A program made the translations under genes and the position numbers. Below are positions 42,701 to 52,395 of a stretch of 64,000 nucleotides of DNA, piece by piece. Within the stretch, counting starts at the first letter, position 1. Each line of letters opens with the position of its first letter. The stretch is from Thermoanaerobaculales bacterium (GTDB lineage: Bacteria > Acidobacteriota > Thermoanaerobaculia > Thermoanaerobaculales > Sulfomarinibacteraceae), in NCBI GenBank assembly GCA_035358815.1, contig DAOPQC010000012.1, positions 45,580-109,579 of the forward strand, written 5' to 3'. The notes under the pieces were generated by a model that had not been told where the DNA came from, searched no databases, and was given only the letters and a program-made list of their open reading frames with translations.

Positions 42701-42794
42701 CGTGAGGGCTGAGGCCTTTCGGTGGGCTCGTGAGCCTGCTGTGTCGGGTCGGCCTCTGCCCCCACGCTGCGAGGAGGATGCGCTGCGCGCATCC
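42699..42794. repeat. REP-like inverted repeat with palindromic tail (copy 2)
   Basis: Arms 42699-42716 and 42751-42768 match at 16 of 18 positions, with a 34-nt loop. They end in GAGGCC/GGCCTC like copy 1. Seven bases on lies the identical 19-nt hairpin GGATGCGC-TGC-GCGCATCC (42776-42794). The left arm begins in the TAG stop of the radical SAM gene, as copy 1 begins in the glutaredoxin-like stop. Confidence 0.75.
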
Positions 42795-42824
42795 GCACCG
42801 TTACCCCGTTCCGGCCGAAGGCGG

Positions 42825-42830
42825 TAGAGT
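42825..42830 (+). promoter_or_regulatory. -10 hexamer TAGAGT for a leaderless methyltransferase transcript
   Basis: TAGAGT ends 6 nt before ATG 42837; there is no Shine-Dalgarno between them. Confidence 0.4.
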
Positions 42831-42836
42831 TACCGC

Positions 42837-43667
42837 ATGGGCATGGCCGAGTGGGGAGCCGATCCCGAGTTCTTCGGGCCGCGGCACGCGCACCGGGAGG
42901 GCCGCATCATCGGCACCCTGCGCCGTTTCGCGCCAGCCACGGGCCTCCACCTCGAGTGCGCCGCCGGCGTCGGCTCGCTGTCGTGTGCGCTCGCCCGGCG
43001 CGGGCGCGAGGTGGTGGCCGCCGACCGGTCGCTGCGGTCGCTGCGGCAGCTCGACCTCCGGGCTCGCGAGGCTGGGCTGCGCGCGCGCGTCCTTCCGGTG
43101 GTCGCCGACATCACCCGCCTGCCCTTCGAAGACGAGAGCTTCGCCTCGGCGACCAGCGCCGAGACCCTCGAGCACCTTCCCGACGACGCGGCGGCGGTGG
43201 GCGAGCTCGCGCGGGTGCTGCGGCATGGCGGCTGGCTGGTGGGCACGGTGCCCGCAAACCCCGGCCAGTGGTCGGACTGGGACGACTGGGGCGGCCACCT
43301 GCGCCGCTACACCGCGGGCGGAATGCGCGAGCTGCTGGCCGGGGCCGGGCTCGAGCCACGCGTGATGGTGTGGGGGTGGCCGTTCCAGCGGCTCTATGAC
43401 GCGCTCTTCCTGACCAGGGTCAACCGCCGCCGGCTGTACCACGACGGCCCGCTCGAGCAGGACCCCGCGCTGCGCCGGGTGGCCGGGCTCGGCCGCTCGA
43501 CCTGGCTGGTCGCGGCCGCCCGCGCGGTCTTCGAGCTCGACCGACTGTTCGACGGCCTGCCCTGGGGGGTCGGCCTCATCTTCGCGGCGCAGAAGCCTCC
43601 GGAGGCGGTGGCCGTACATCCGGCACGGGTCGCCGACCGGCCAGCGCCCGCCCCGACCTGTCCGTGA
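42837..43667 (+). CDS. Class I SAM-dependent methyltransferase (Methyltransf_11 type)
   Basis: 276 aa. SAM-binding motif I is L-E-C-A-A-G-V-G-S-L-S, with V-V-A-A-D-R-S as motif II, and L-P-F-E-D-E-S-F-A-S-A-T-S-A-E-T-L-E-H-L as the strand-4 region. These are usual for methyltransferases of the UbiE/SmtA class. The substrate is unknown; nearby genes (radical SAM, SDR) do not settle it. The last 92 bp overlap the convergent beta-helix gene on the other strand. ATG 42837 and a second ATG two codons later are both possible. Confidence 0.8.
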   Translation: MGMAEWGADPEFFGPRHAHREGRIIGTLRRFAPATGLHLECAAGVGSLSCALARRGREVVAADRSLRSLRQLDLRAREAGLRARVLPVVADITRLPFEDESFASATSAETLEHLPDDAAAVGELARVLRHGGWLVGTVPANPGQWSDWDDWGGHLRRYTAGGMRELLAGAGLEPRVMVWGWPFQRLYDALFLTRVNRRRLYHDGPLEQDPALRRVAGLGRSTWLVAAARAVFELDRLFDGLPWGVGLIFAAQKPPEAVAVHPARVADRPAPAPTCP

Positions 43668-45192
43668 GCACCAGCCGCAGCAGGTAGCTCTGCCACGGGA
43701 CCGCGTCCCGCCACACTCCGAGCAGCCCCTCTTCGACGTTGCCCTCGCCGCTGCCGAGCACCAGCGGTGGGCCGCCGACCGGATCGGCCTCGAGCCGCCA
43801 GCCGCCGGGGACCAGCCGGCCGCTCAGGCTGAACTGGGCGGCGATGCCGTGCAGCTCGAGACTGGTGCCCGGCATTGGCGGGTGCGCCGGCGGATCGAGC
43901 AGGTAGCTGACGGCGATCAGCCCCTCGCCGCCGAGCGCGGGGGTTGTGAGGACCGGGGTCTGGTCGGCGAGCAGGCGGCCCTGGTCGTAGGCGCCAAAGC
44001 GGGTCCACTGCCCGGTGGGGTCGATCGGGTAGGGGCGGACCTCGCTTCCGTGCAGCTCGATGGTCGCCTCCTGGCTCGCCTCGACCGTGCAGGTGATGAC
44101 GCCGCCTTCGACCGTGATCCGGGAGCGGTCGCGGGCGCCGAAGAAGCCGCCGCTGCCGTCGATCACGGTGCGCCGCACCGACACCTCGGCGTCGCCCATG
44201 CCGAGGATCTCGCCGACGGTGCTGTCGGAGACCACCACGCTGGCGCTTCCTTGCGGGTACAGGTTCCAGGTGTCGATCGCGGCGTTGACGAGCCGCAGCT
44301 CGCGGTCGCGCAGCGGCAGCGTGACGTCGCCATACCACGCGCCGTCGTGCAGCTCGAAGATCGCGGCGTCCGCCGGCAGGTGGAGGCCGACCACGACCCA
44401 GTTGTCCTCGGCGATGTCGCGGAGCTCGAGGCGGCTGCCCTCGCGCACCAGCATCGGCCACAGCCGCGCGTCACAGCGCTCGACCCCGATCGACTGCGGG
44501 ATGCCGGTCGCGCCGGGCGGCGGGAACGACCACGCCTCGACCCACCCGGGCATCGGCGGCGAGTACGAGGCCTGGCTGCCCGGACCGAACTCGACCCACA
44601 CCCAGATGCTGCCCGCATCCGGGGTGCGCGGGATGTCGGCCAGGGCCATTGCGGCCGCTTCCTGGACGATCACCTCGAAGTTGCCGGTCAGCCGCCGCGC
44701 GATCGCCCGCGAGCTGCCGGCGGCGAGGATCTGGACGTCGCCGAAGTCGGTGTCCTCGATCGTGAGCTCGGCCGAGCCGGCGGCGAACAGCGCGTGCTGG
44801 ACGCCGTTCGGCACCCGGTAGTCGCAGCCGGAGACCCGCACCCGCGCCTGCTCGACCGCCGCCAGCCCGTACTGGCCGTGGTAGGTGCTGAGGAACTGCA
44901 CCAGCGAGTTCTCGAGCACCAGCTCGCCGTCGCCAATCACCCACAGGTTGCCGGCCACCTGCAGGCCGGGCTCCGGCACGCCGACCACGTGCAGCGCGCC
45001 GCCGCCGACGATGATGACGTCGCCGACGGAGAGCGGCTCGTGGATCACGACCGGGCCGTCAATGATCCAGGGCTCTCCGGACCCCTTCGAGGGCAGCAGC
45101 GGCCCGGCCGCGGCCATCGCAGCCGGGAGCAGCAGGGTGACGGCCGGCACGAGGAGCCGGATCGCCCCGGCCGCCGCGCCGCCCGCCGTCAC
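43576..45192 (-). CDS. Exported protein with beta-helix-like architecture
   Basis: 538 aa, from a GTG that overlaps the SDR stop by 4 bp. An N-terminal hydrophobic segment (I-R-L-L-V-P-A-V-T-L-L-L-P-A-A-M-A-A-A) predicts export. The mature part is rich in short hydrophobic/polar alternations typical of right-handed beta-helices: I-I-D-G-P-V-V-I-H, L-S-V-G-D-V-I-I-V-G-G-G, L-V-L-E-N-S-L-V-Q-F, V-R-V-S-G-C-D-Y. No catalytic motif was recognised. Its 3' end overlaps the oppositely transcribed methyltransferase by 92 bp. Function unknown. Confidence 0.68.
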   Translation of the reverse strand: MTAGGAAAGAIRLLVPAVTLLLPAAMAAAGPLLPSKGSGEPWIIDGPVVIHEPLSVGDVIIVGGGALHVVGVPEPGLQVAGNLWVIGDGELVLENSLVQFLSTYHGQYGLAAVEQARVRVSGCDYRVPNGVQHALFAAGSAELTIEDTDFGDVQILAAGSSRAIARRLTGNFEVIVQEAAAMALADIPRTPDAGSIWVWVEFGPGSQASYSPPMPGWVEAWSFPPPGATGIPQSIGVERCDARLWPMLVREGSRLELRDIAEDNWVVVGLHLPADAAIFELHDGAWYGDVTLPLRDRELRLVNAAIDTWNLYPQGSASVVVSDSTVGEILGMGDAEVSVRRTVIDGSGGFFGARDRSRITVEGGVITCTVEASQEATIELHGSEVRPYPIDPTGQWTRFGAYDQGRLLADQTPVLTTPALGGEGLIAVSYLLDPPAHPPMPGTSLELHGIAAQFSLSGRLVPGGWRLEADPVGGPPLVLGSGEGNVEEGLLGVWRDAVPWQSYLLRLVLTDRSGRALAGRRPVPDVRPPPPEASAPRR

Positions 45193-45926
45193 CACGGGAT
45201 GCGCCTGCCGTCGCGGAAGAAACCGCCGTTCGGGCCGCGGTCGGGCAGGGTGGCCGCCCACACGATCCCGGCCGCCCCGGCCTCGACGCTGCGGGTCGCG
45301 TTCGGCCCGCCCATGTCGGTGCGCACCCAACCCGGGCACACCGCGTTGACCAGGATGTTGGCGCCGCTCACCTCCCTGGCCACCAGCCGCGTGACCGCGC
45401 TGAGGGCGGTCTTCGAGATCCGGTACGCCGGCCAGCCGCTCTCCATGTCGTCGAGCTGGCCCATGCCGCTGGACACGTTGACCACCCTCCCGTAGCCGTT
45501 GCGGCGCATCACCGGCACCACCGCCTGGCAGAGCCGCAGCGGCGCGAGGGTGTTGACCTCCAGGGTCCGGCGAATGGTCTCGAGGTCGACGTGCAGCGTG
45601 CCCCGATCATCCTCCGGCTGGAGGGCGACGCCGGCGTTGTTGACGAGGACGTCGATCCGGTCGTGGCTGCCGTCGACCTCGGCGACCAGCCGCTCGATGC
45701 TGAGCGGGTCGGTGACGTCGAGCTGGCGCGCGACGACCGCGAGCCCGGACCCCCGCAGGCCTGCGGCGGCGGCCTCACCGTGCGCCGGGTCGCGGCTCGT
45801 CAGCACCACCTGGAAACCGAGATCGGCGAGCTGGCGGCAGGTCTCAAGGCCAAGCCCGCGGTTGCCGCCGGTCACGATCGCGACCGGTGGTGCTTCAGCT
45901 GGGGCCTTCTTCCCGTTGCTGCCCAT
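45189..45926 (-). CDS. Short-chain dehydrogenase/reductase (SDR)
   Basis: 245 aa. Cofactor motif V-A-I-V-T-G-G-N-R-G-L-G-L-E-T-C (T-G-x3-G-x-G), D-V-T near residue 70, L-V-N-N-A-G-V-A (N-N-A-G) and the active site S-S-G-M-G...Y-R-I-S-K-T-A (Y-x3-K). V-C-P-G-W-V-R-T-D-M is the usual P-G-x-V-x-T. The closest named group is carbonyl-reductase-like SDRs; the substrate is unassigned. GGGAGGGAG lies before ATG 45926. Confidence 0.9.
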   Translation of the reverse strand: MGSNGKKAPAEAPPVAIVTGGNRGLGLETCRQLADLGFQVVLTSRDPAHGEAAAAGLRGSGLAVVARQLDVTDPLSIERLVAEVDGSHDRIDVLVNNAGVALQPEDDRGTLHVDLETIRRTLEVNTLAPLRLCQAVVPVMRRNGYGRVVNVSSGMGQLDDMESGWPAYRISKTALSAVTRLVAREVSGANILVNAVCPGWVRTDMGGPNATRSVEAGAAGIVWAATLPDRGPNGGFFRDGRRIPW

Positions 45927-46077
45927 GTCTCTCCCTCCCAGGCTCGGCGACACAGGGTACCTCAGCTGCGGCCGCAGGTCCGCAGCTGACGCCGGTGGCC
46001 ACGCCGGCGCGGGCTGGGCGGCGCCTGCTGAGAGACCGCCCATCCGGCTCCCGGGACGTGACCCGCGCCGAGCGCAC

Positions 46078-46563
46078 CTATCGCAGGACCTTGGCCAGGA
46101 AGGTCCCCTCCGCCAGGGCCACCCCCTGCATCGCCGCGCCGACCTCGCCGCCCATCACCCGCGACAGCAGCCCGACGTTCATGCGCGACAGCCACACCGA
46201 GCCGTCGGCCAGCTCGTAGACCGACCACGCGCAGGGCATGATGGCGGACAGCTTGGGGTTGCGGCCGAGGACGCGCTTGGCGATCGGTGGGCTGCACACC
46301 GAGAACTGCCGGATCCGGCGGACGTTCTCCGGCAGCGCGCCTTTCTCGGCGAGCTTGTCCGACATGTCGAAGCTCGGCCGTGGCAGGCCCCATCCCTCGG
46401 TCCTCCCGACCACCGCCTCGACCCGCGCGCACGTCTCCTCGAACGAGTGGGCGCTGCGCTCGGACACCACCATCTTCCGGCGCATCATCGCCACACCGAC
46501 GTCGGCCGCCACTGCCAGGCCGACGATCAGTCCGACCACGAACACGATCACACCGATGGTCAC
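46078..46563 (-). CDS. DUF302 domain protein with N-terminal membrane helix
   Basis: 161 aa from GTG 46563, which AAGGAGG precedes by five bases; ATG 46584 is less suited. One strong transmembrane helix (I-G-V-I-V-F-V-V-G-L-I-V-G-L-A-V) is followed by the DUF302 core: S-F-E-E-T-C-A-R-V-E-A-V-V, G-W-G-L-P-R-P, then P-C-A-W-S-V-Y-E and G-S-V-W-L-S-R-M-N. DUF302 proteins have no settled biochemical role. It lies upstream of the SDR with 151 bp between. Confidence 0.8.
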   Translation of the reverse strand: MTIGVIVFVVGLIVGLAVAADVGVAMMRRKMVVSERSAHSFEETCARVEAVVGRTEGWGLPRPSFDMSDKLAEKGALPENVRRIRQFSVCSPPIAKRVLGRNPKLSAIMPCAWSVYELADGSVWLSRMNVGLLSRVMGGEVGAAMQGVALAEGTFLAKVLR

Positions 46564-46658
46564 CGCGACCTCCTTTCGTCGCATCTCAAGCGCGCCGCCG
46601 AGGCATCGCCCCCCTGCCGTCGCGGCGCGGCTCACAGCGGCGCCTTGGCGGCCTCCTC

Positions 46659-47939
46659 TCAGTCCTCATCCTCGCCCTCGCCGGAGCTCGCGCCTCGAGC
46701 GGCCTTCCCAATCCACCGCCTGGCGCCCGCGGGCGACCGGACCTCGCCCCGGACCTGAGCGAGCTGCAGACGCCGCAGCAGGCGCCCGAGGCCGGGCCCC
46801 GGCGGCAGCCCGGAGCGAGCGGCGATCTCGGCAGAGGCGAGCAGGGCCGGCGGGCTGGCCAGCCGCTCCCCGTGCCGGCGCCACTGGGCCCAGAAGCGCC
46901 GCCACCGGGGCGCCGAGGCCGGCTCGGCGCCGTCGACCGCCGCGGCCGCCGCGAGCAGCACCGGGAAGTCGGCGCCGGCCTGGTGGATCAGCTCGCGCCG
47001 CTCGGCGGCGCCGCGGCCTGCGACGTCGATCGCCCGCGCCAGCAGCCCGGATGCTCGGGCCGCGGACAGTCGCTCGCCCCGCGGCCACGAGTACTCGGCC
47101 GCGCTCTCGTCGGGCGGGCAGCCCCACCCGCGCAGGAGCACCGCCAGCGACGCGGCAGGGCCGGCCGCGGCGACGGCGCCGGGGACCGGGTGGGCCCGCG
47201 ATCCGGCGATCCGGCCGATGGCGTCGGCATGGCGCTCCATCCAGCGCGAATCCGGCGCCGTCCCCGCCGGGGCGGCGTGCCGGAAGATGCCCAGCTCGAG
47301 CGAGCAGCGGATGCCGCGCTCGGCAGCGGGAGCGAGCAGGAGCAGCCGCAGCTCGTGGCCGAGCCGTGCCGGCGGCGCGTCGGCGAGGGCGGGCGCGAGC
47401 TGGCGGATGAACGACGCCGTCGTGTGGTCGAGGTCGAGGGCGGGGAGCTGGGCCAGGAAGCGGGCGGCACGCAGCAGCCGCAGCGGGTCGTCCTCGAGGT
47501 TGCCGCGTGACACCGCCACCAGCCGCCCGGACCGCAGGTCGTCGAGGCCCCCGACCTGGTCGATGAGGGGCCCGTCGGGCAGCCGCCAGACGAGGGCGTT
47601 GCACGTGAAGTCCCGGCGCAGGATGTCGTCCTCGACGGTCAGCGCACCGAGCGGCCACAGCTCGACGTTGAGGCCGGCGGTGTCGATGCGCCACACCGCT
47701 CGCGGCGCCCGGCCGAGCAGGTGGGGGCGGGCGCCGCGGGCGACGGCGAGCCGGCGCGCCGGTCCGGCGACCGACTCGACGGTGCCGGGCAGGGAGAAAT
47801 CGAGGTTGGTGCTCGGCCGGCCGAGGAGACGATCGCGGAGGTAGCCTCCCGCCACGAAGCACTCGGGCTGCCCCATGTCCCGCCAGACCTCCAACATCGG
47901 CGCGTCAAAGCGCAGCGACTCGACGGGCTCGAGCTCCAT
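46659..47939 (-). CDS. tRNA CCA-adding/poly(A) polymerase-family nucleotidyltransferase
   Basis: 426 aa. Head-domain signature: F-V-A-G-G-Y-L-R-D-R-L-L-G-R-P-S-T-N-L-D-F (usual G-G-x-V-R-D...D-x-D; here the first acidic is replaced by N-L-D). R-R-D-F-T-C-N-A-L-V-W is the second conserved motif, and D-L-R-S-G-R-L-V-A-V-S and D-D-P-L-R-L-L-R-A-A-R-F-L-A the third. The loss of one metal-binding Asp is unusual and may alter catalysis. ATG 47939 is preferred because TATCCT ends 9 nt upstream; ATG 47960 is seven codons earlier. Confidence 0.82.
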   Translation of the reverse strand: MELEPVESLRFDAPMLEVWRDMGQPECFVAGGYLRDRLLGRPSTNLDFSLPGTVESVAGPARRLAVARGARPHLLGRAPRAVWRIDTAGLNVELWPLGALTVEDDILRRDFTCNALVWRLPDGPLIDQVGGLDDLRSGRLVAVSRGNLEDDPLRLLRAARFLAQLPALDLDHTTASFIRQLAPALADAPPARLGHELRLLLLAPAAERGIRCSLELGIFRHAAPAGTAPDSRWMERHADAIGRIAGSRAHPVPGAVAAAGPAASLAVLLRGWGCPPDESAAEYSWPRGERLSAARASGLLARAIDVAGRGAAERRELIHQAGADFPVLLAAAAAVDGAEPASAPRWRRFWAQWRRHGERLASPPALLASAEIAARSGLPPGPGLGRLLRRLQLAQVRGEVRSPAGARRWIGKAARGASSGEGEDED

Positions 47940-48017
47940 GGCGGCATTAGGATAGTGCATTGCCGGCTCGTGCCCGCAGTCCGACTCCAATCCCGCATTC
48001 CCGGGAGGAGCCAAGCG

Positions 48018-48040
48018 CGAACGGGAACGGGAACGGGAAC
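48018..48040 (+). repeat. GGGAAC hexamer tract
   Basis: Three full GGGAAC units plus a degenerate GCGAAC start, between the divergent CCA-type gene and the pseudouridine synthase. Shorter than the other tracts. Confidence 0.6.
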
Positions 48041-48116
48041 CGACGGCCGCGCGGGGCGCGCCTGTGGTAGAGTCCGGCCCCCGCCGAGAGGCGGCACGTC
48101 CTCGCGGAGGAATGGG

Positions 48117-48989
48117 ATGCCCGTGGAACGACTGCAGAAGCTGATCGCCCGCTCCGGGAGGTGCTCCCGGCGCGACGCCGAGCAGATGATCCGCGACGGC
48201 CGGGTGACGGTGAACGGGCAGGTCGCCAAGCTCGGCGACCAGGCGGACGCCGACCGGGACCACGTCAGGGTCGATGGCAAGCCGCTGCGTCGCACCGAGC
48301 TCCCGCGCCACCTCCTGCTCTACAAGCCGCGCGAGGTGATGACCACCTGCGACGATCCGGAGGGGCGGACGACCGTGGTCGACCTCGTCCGGCCGCTGGT
48401 CCGCGAGCGCGTGTTCCCGGTCGGGCGGCTCGACTACCACTCGGAAGGGCTGGTCCTGCTCACCAATGACGGCGAGCTGGCCGAGCGGGTGAGCCACCCC
48501 CGCCATGGCCTGGTGCGGGAGTACCTGGTCAAGATCCGGGGCGACCTCGACGACGCGCAGCTGAGGAAGCTGATGGCGGGGTCGGTCGTCGACGGCCGGC
48601 GGGTCCGCCCGCGCGCCGCCCGTCGCGAGTCCGCGACCAGGGGCGGCACCAACTCGTGGTGGCGGGTCGAGGTGACCGAGGGCCGAACCCACGAGGTCCG
48701 CGAGCTGTTCTTCCGGGCGGGTCATCACGTGCAGCGGCTGCGCCGGACGGCGATCGGTCCGCTCAGGGACGATCGCCTGCGGCCGGGCGACTTCCGGGAG
48801 CTCACCGATGAAGAGGTGGCCGCGCTGCTGGCCGGCCGTGCCGCCACGGCGCCGCGGCGGCCACGTCCGCCGCGCGGCGGCGCCGGGCAGCGGCGCCCGC
48901 GCGCCGCCGGTGCGCGCCCTGCGCGCCCCGCCGACGACCGGCGATCGACCGCCAAGCGGCGTGGGACTGCCTCGGCGAAGAAGTCCTAA
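48117..48989 (+). CDS. RsuA/RluB-family pseudouridine synthase
   Basis: 290 aa. N-terminal S4 domain (E-R-L-Q-K-L-I-A-R-S-G-R-C-S-R-R-D-A-E) and the catalytic motif F-P-V-G-R-L-D-Y-H-S-E-G-L-V-L-L-T-N-D-G, in which Asp is the nucleophile; the following L-L-T-N-D-G is the family mark. R-T-H-E-V-R-E-L-F and the later G-P-L-R-D are also conserved. Rsu-type enzymes modify 16S or 23S rRNA. The C-terminus is a 60-residue basic low-complexity tail (repeated R-P-R-P, R-R-P-R) that is longer than usual. GGAGG lies six bases before ATG 48117. Confidence 0.9.
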   Translation: MPVERLQKLIARSGRCSRRDAEQMIRDGRVTVNGQVAKLGDQADADRDHVRVDGKPLRRTELPRHLLLYKPREVMTTCDDPEGRTTVVDLVRPLVRERVFPVGRLDYHSEGLVLLTNDGELAERVSHPRHGLVREYLVKIRGDLDDAQLRKLMAGSVVDGRRVRPRAARRESATRGGTNSWWRVEVTEGRTHEVRELFFRAGHHVQRLRRTAIGPLRDDRLRPGDFRELTDEEVAALLAGRAATAPRRPRPPRGGAGQRRPRAAGARPARPADDRRSTAKRRGTASAKKS

Positions 48990-49010
48990 CAACTTGAAAA
49001 AAATGAATTT

Positions 49011-49045
49011 ATGGAAATTCGCGAAGCGGATTTCCATGGTACAAT
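49011..49045 (+). promoter_or_regulatory. AT-rich promoter and inverted repeat upstream of lysS
   Basis: ATGGAAAT (49011-49018) is perfectly inverted as ATTTCCAT (49030-49037), with an 11-nt gap, next to a TACAAT -10 box (49040-49045). The -35 region (TTCGCG) is weak. The stretch 48990-49045 is strikingly AT-rich for this genome, and the dyad covers the -35 to -10 spacer, so it may be an operator. Confidence 0.5.
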
Positions 49046-49067
49046 CGCGCGCCGGCGGAGGTCGCGC

Positions 49068-50549
<1,482 letters not shown>

Positions 50550-50555
50550 GGCAGC

Positions 50556-51704
50556 GTGAAGGCCGAGCTCCACATTGCGCGCCGCTACCTGATCGGGATC
50601 CGGCGGCGGACCCACGTCGCCACCGTGACGTTGATCTCGCTGGTCGGGCTCGCGCTCGGCGTGCTCGCGTTGGTGGTCACGCTCGCGCTCCTCGAGGGGT
50701 TCCAGTCGGGGATCCGCAACGAGCTGGTGGCCCGCGCCGCCCACGTGCGGATCTCTCCGGCGGAGGGCCGGCGGCTGGAGCGCCCGGACCAGTTGGCCTC
50801 GGTCTTGCAGTCTGCGCTGCCGAATGTGGAGCTGGTGCGCGTCGTCCAGGGCACTGGCCTCGTCTCGTCCGACGCAGATGCCGTTCCGGCATCAGTCGTT
50901 GGCCGGTCTGACGCGGTCGTGGCCGGGGTCGACCAGCTGCTCGCCGCCAAGATCGGGGTCGCGATCGGCGACGAGGTGGAGGTGATCTCGCCGCGCCATC
51001 GCTTGACTCCGATGGGCCTGCTGCCGGTCCGGACGCGGCTCCGGGTGGAGCAGATCCAGCCGGCGGAGCCGGGCAGCGAGTCCGGCACGATCCGGCTGCC
51101 GCTCTCCTCGGCGCAGCGCCTGCTGTGGGGAGAGCCGGCGGTGGAGGCGATCGAGCTGCGGTACCCCGGCGACCCGTGGCGGCTGGCGGGCCGGGCGCGG
51201 CGCGCCCTCGGCGACAGCGCCGCCGGCCTGCGGGTCGAGGGCCTGGAGGAGCTGCACCGCCCGCTGCTCGTGGCGCTCGCCCTGGAGAGGGTCATGATCT
51301 TCGTTGCGGTCGGCCTGATGCTGGTGGTCGCCGCGCTCAACCTGCTCAGCAACGTCGCGATGGTGGCGGCCGAGAAACGGACCGACCTCGCCGTGCTGTC
51401 GGGGCTCGGCCTGCCGCCGTCGTCGCTACGCCGGCTGTTCGTGCTGATCGGTCTCGGCATCGGGTCGAGCGGCGCGGTGCTCGGCGCCGCGCTCGGCGTC
51501 GCGGTCGCGATGGCCCTGGACGCCACCGGCGCGCTGCCGCTGCCGCGGGGCGTGTTCCTGGCGTCGTCGGTCCCGTTCAGGGTGGACCCCCGGATGGTGG
51601 CGGTCGTGGTCGCGCTGGCGCTGGTCCTGTCGGCCGCGGTGTCGTGGCTCCCGTCGCGGATGGTCGCGCGGCGCGAGCCGGCGGAAGGGCTCCGCTATGA
51701 GTGA
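50556..51704 (+). CDS. LolC/LolE-like lipoprotein-releasing ABC transporter permease
   Basis: 382 aa from GTG 50556. Four transmembrane segments bracket a large periplasmic region: an N-terminal helix (V-G-L-A-L-G-V-L-A-L-V-V-T-L-A-L-L-E-G-F), then three at the end including V-A-V-G-L-M-L-V-V-A-A-L-N-L-L-S-N-V. E-K-R-T-D-L-A-V-L-S-G-L-G is a typical MacB/LolC coupling helix. Only one permease gene lies with lolD, so the complex may use a homodimer (LolF-like) or an unlinked partner. It sits between lysS (6 bp gap) and lolD (8-bp overlap). Confidence 0.88.
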   Translation: MKAELHIARRYLIGIRRRTHVATVTLISLVGLALGVLALVVTLALLEGFQSGIRNELVARAAHVRISPAEGRRLERPDQLASVLQSALPNVELVRVVQGTGLVSSDADAVPASVVGRSDAVVAGVDQLLAAKIGVAIGDEVEVISPRHRLTPMGLLPVRTRLRVEQIQPAEPGSESGTIRLPLSSAQRLLWGEPAVEAIELRYPGDPWRLAGRARRALGDSAAGLRVEGLEELHRPLLVALALERVMIFVAVGLMLVVAALNLLSNVAMVAAEKRTDLAVLSGLGLPPSSLRRLFVLIGLGIGSSGAVLGAALGVAVAMALDATGALPLPRGVFLASSVPFRVDPRMVAVVVALALVLSAAVSWLPSRMVARREPAEGLRYE

Positions 51705-52395
51705 GCGGGCGATCGTGCGGCTGCGGGGAGTCACCAAGGGCTACGGCGCCGCGGCGACGCGGGTGGAGGTGCTGCGCGACCTCGATCTCGACGTCGAGCG
51801 GGGAGAGCTGCTGGCCGTGATCGGCCCCTCGGGGGTGGGCAAGAGCACGCTGCTCCACCTGGTCGGCCTGCTCGATCGGCCCGAGGGAGGCAGCCTCGAG
51901 CTCGACGGCGGCCGCGTGGGCGAGCTCGACGGGGAGGCCCGGGCCTCCCTGAGGAATCGCCTCATCGGGTTCGTCTTTCAGCACCACCACCTGCTCGACG
52001 AGCTCGACGCGCGCGACAACGTGGCGCTGCCGCTGCGGATCGGCGGCTGGTCCGCGCGGCGAGCCCGCGCCCGCGCCGACGAGCTCCTGGAGTCGGTTGC
52101 CCTGACCGAGCGCGCGAGCCACTTCCCGGATCAGCTCTCCGGGGGCGAGCAGCAGCGGGTCGCGGTGGCCCGGGCGCTGGCGGCGTCGCCGCGGCTGCTG
52201 CTGGCCGACGAGCCCACCGGGAACCTCGACCACGCGAACGCCGAGCTCCTGTTCGCGCTCATCCGCGAGCTTCATTTGATGGCCGGTCTGACATCAATTA
52301 TAGTGACCCACAACGAGGCGATGGCACGCCGGTGCGATCGTATCTTCCGGCTCGCGCCCCAGGGCGAGCGTTCCGGCTATGTTCGAACGATTTAA
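51697..52395 (+). CDS. lolD: LolD-like lipoprotein-releasing ABC transporter ATP-binding protein
   Basis: 232 aa. Walker A is G-P-S-G-V-G-K-S-T, signature L-S-G-G-E-Q-Q-R-V-A-V, Walker B L-L-L-A-D-E-P-T-G-N-L-D. The spacing and the F-Q-H-H-H-L-L-D Q-loop match the LolD/MacB class. It energises lipoprotein transfer from the inner membrane to LolA. Its start overlaps the permease by 8 bp and its end overlaps clpC by 17 bp. In the codons around T-S-I-I (52285-52310), rare codons ATT, ATA, TCA and ACA coincide with a promoter-like sequence. Confidence 0.92.
   Translation: MSERAIVRLRGVTKGYGAAATRVEVLRDLDLDVERGELLAVIGPSGVGKSTLLHLVGLLDRPEGGSLELDGGRVGELDGEARASLRNRLIGFVFQHHHLLDELDARDNVALPLRIGGWSARRARARADELLESVALTERASHFPDQLSGGEQQRVAVARALAASPRLLLADEPTGNLDHANAELLFALIRELHLMAGLTSIIVTHNEAMARRCDRIFRLAPQGERSGYVRTI
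52276..52304 (+). promoter_or_regulatory. Strong promoter for clpC inside the lolD coding region
   Basis: TTGATG (52276-52281), 17-nt spacer, TATAGT (52299-52304), 75 bp before the clpC start. The hexamers fall on rare codons in lolD, so the sequence appears kept for promoter function rather than for the protein. Confidence 0.6.
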
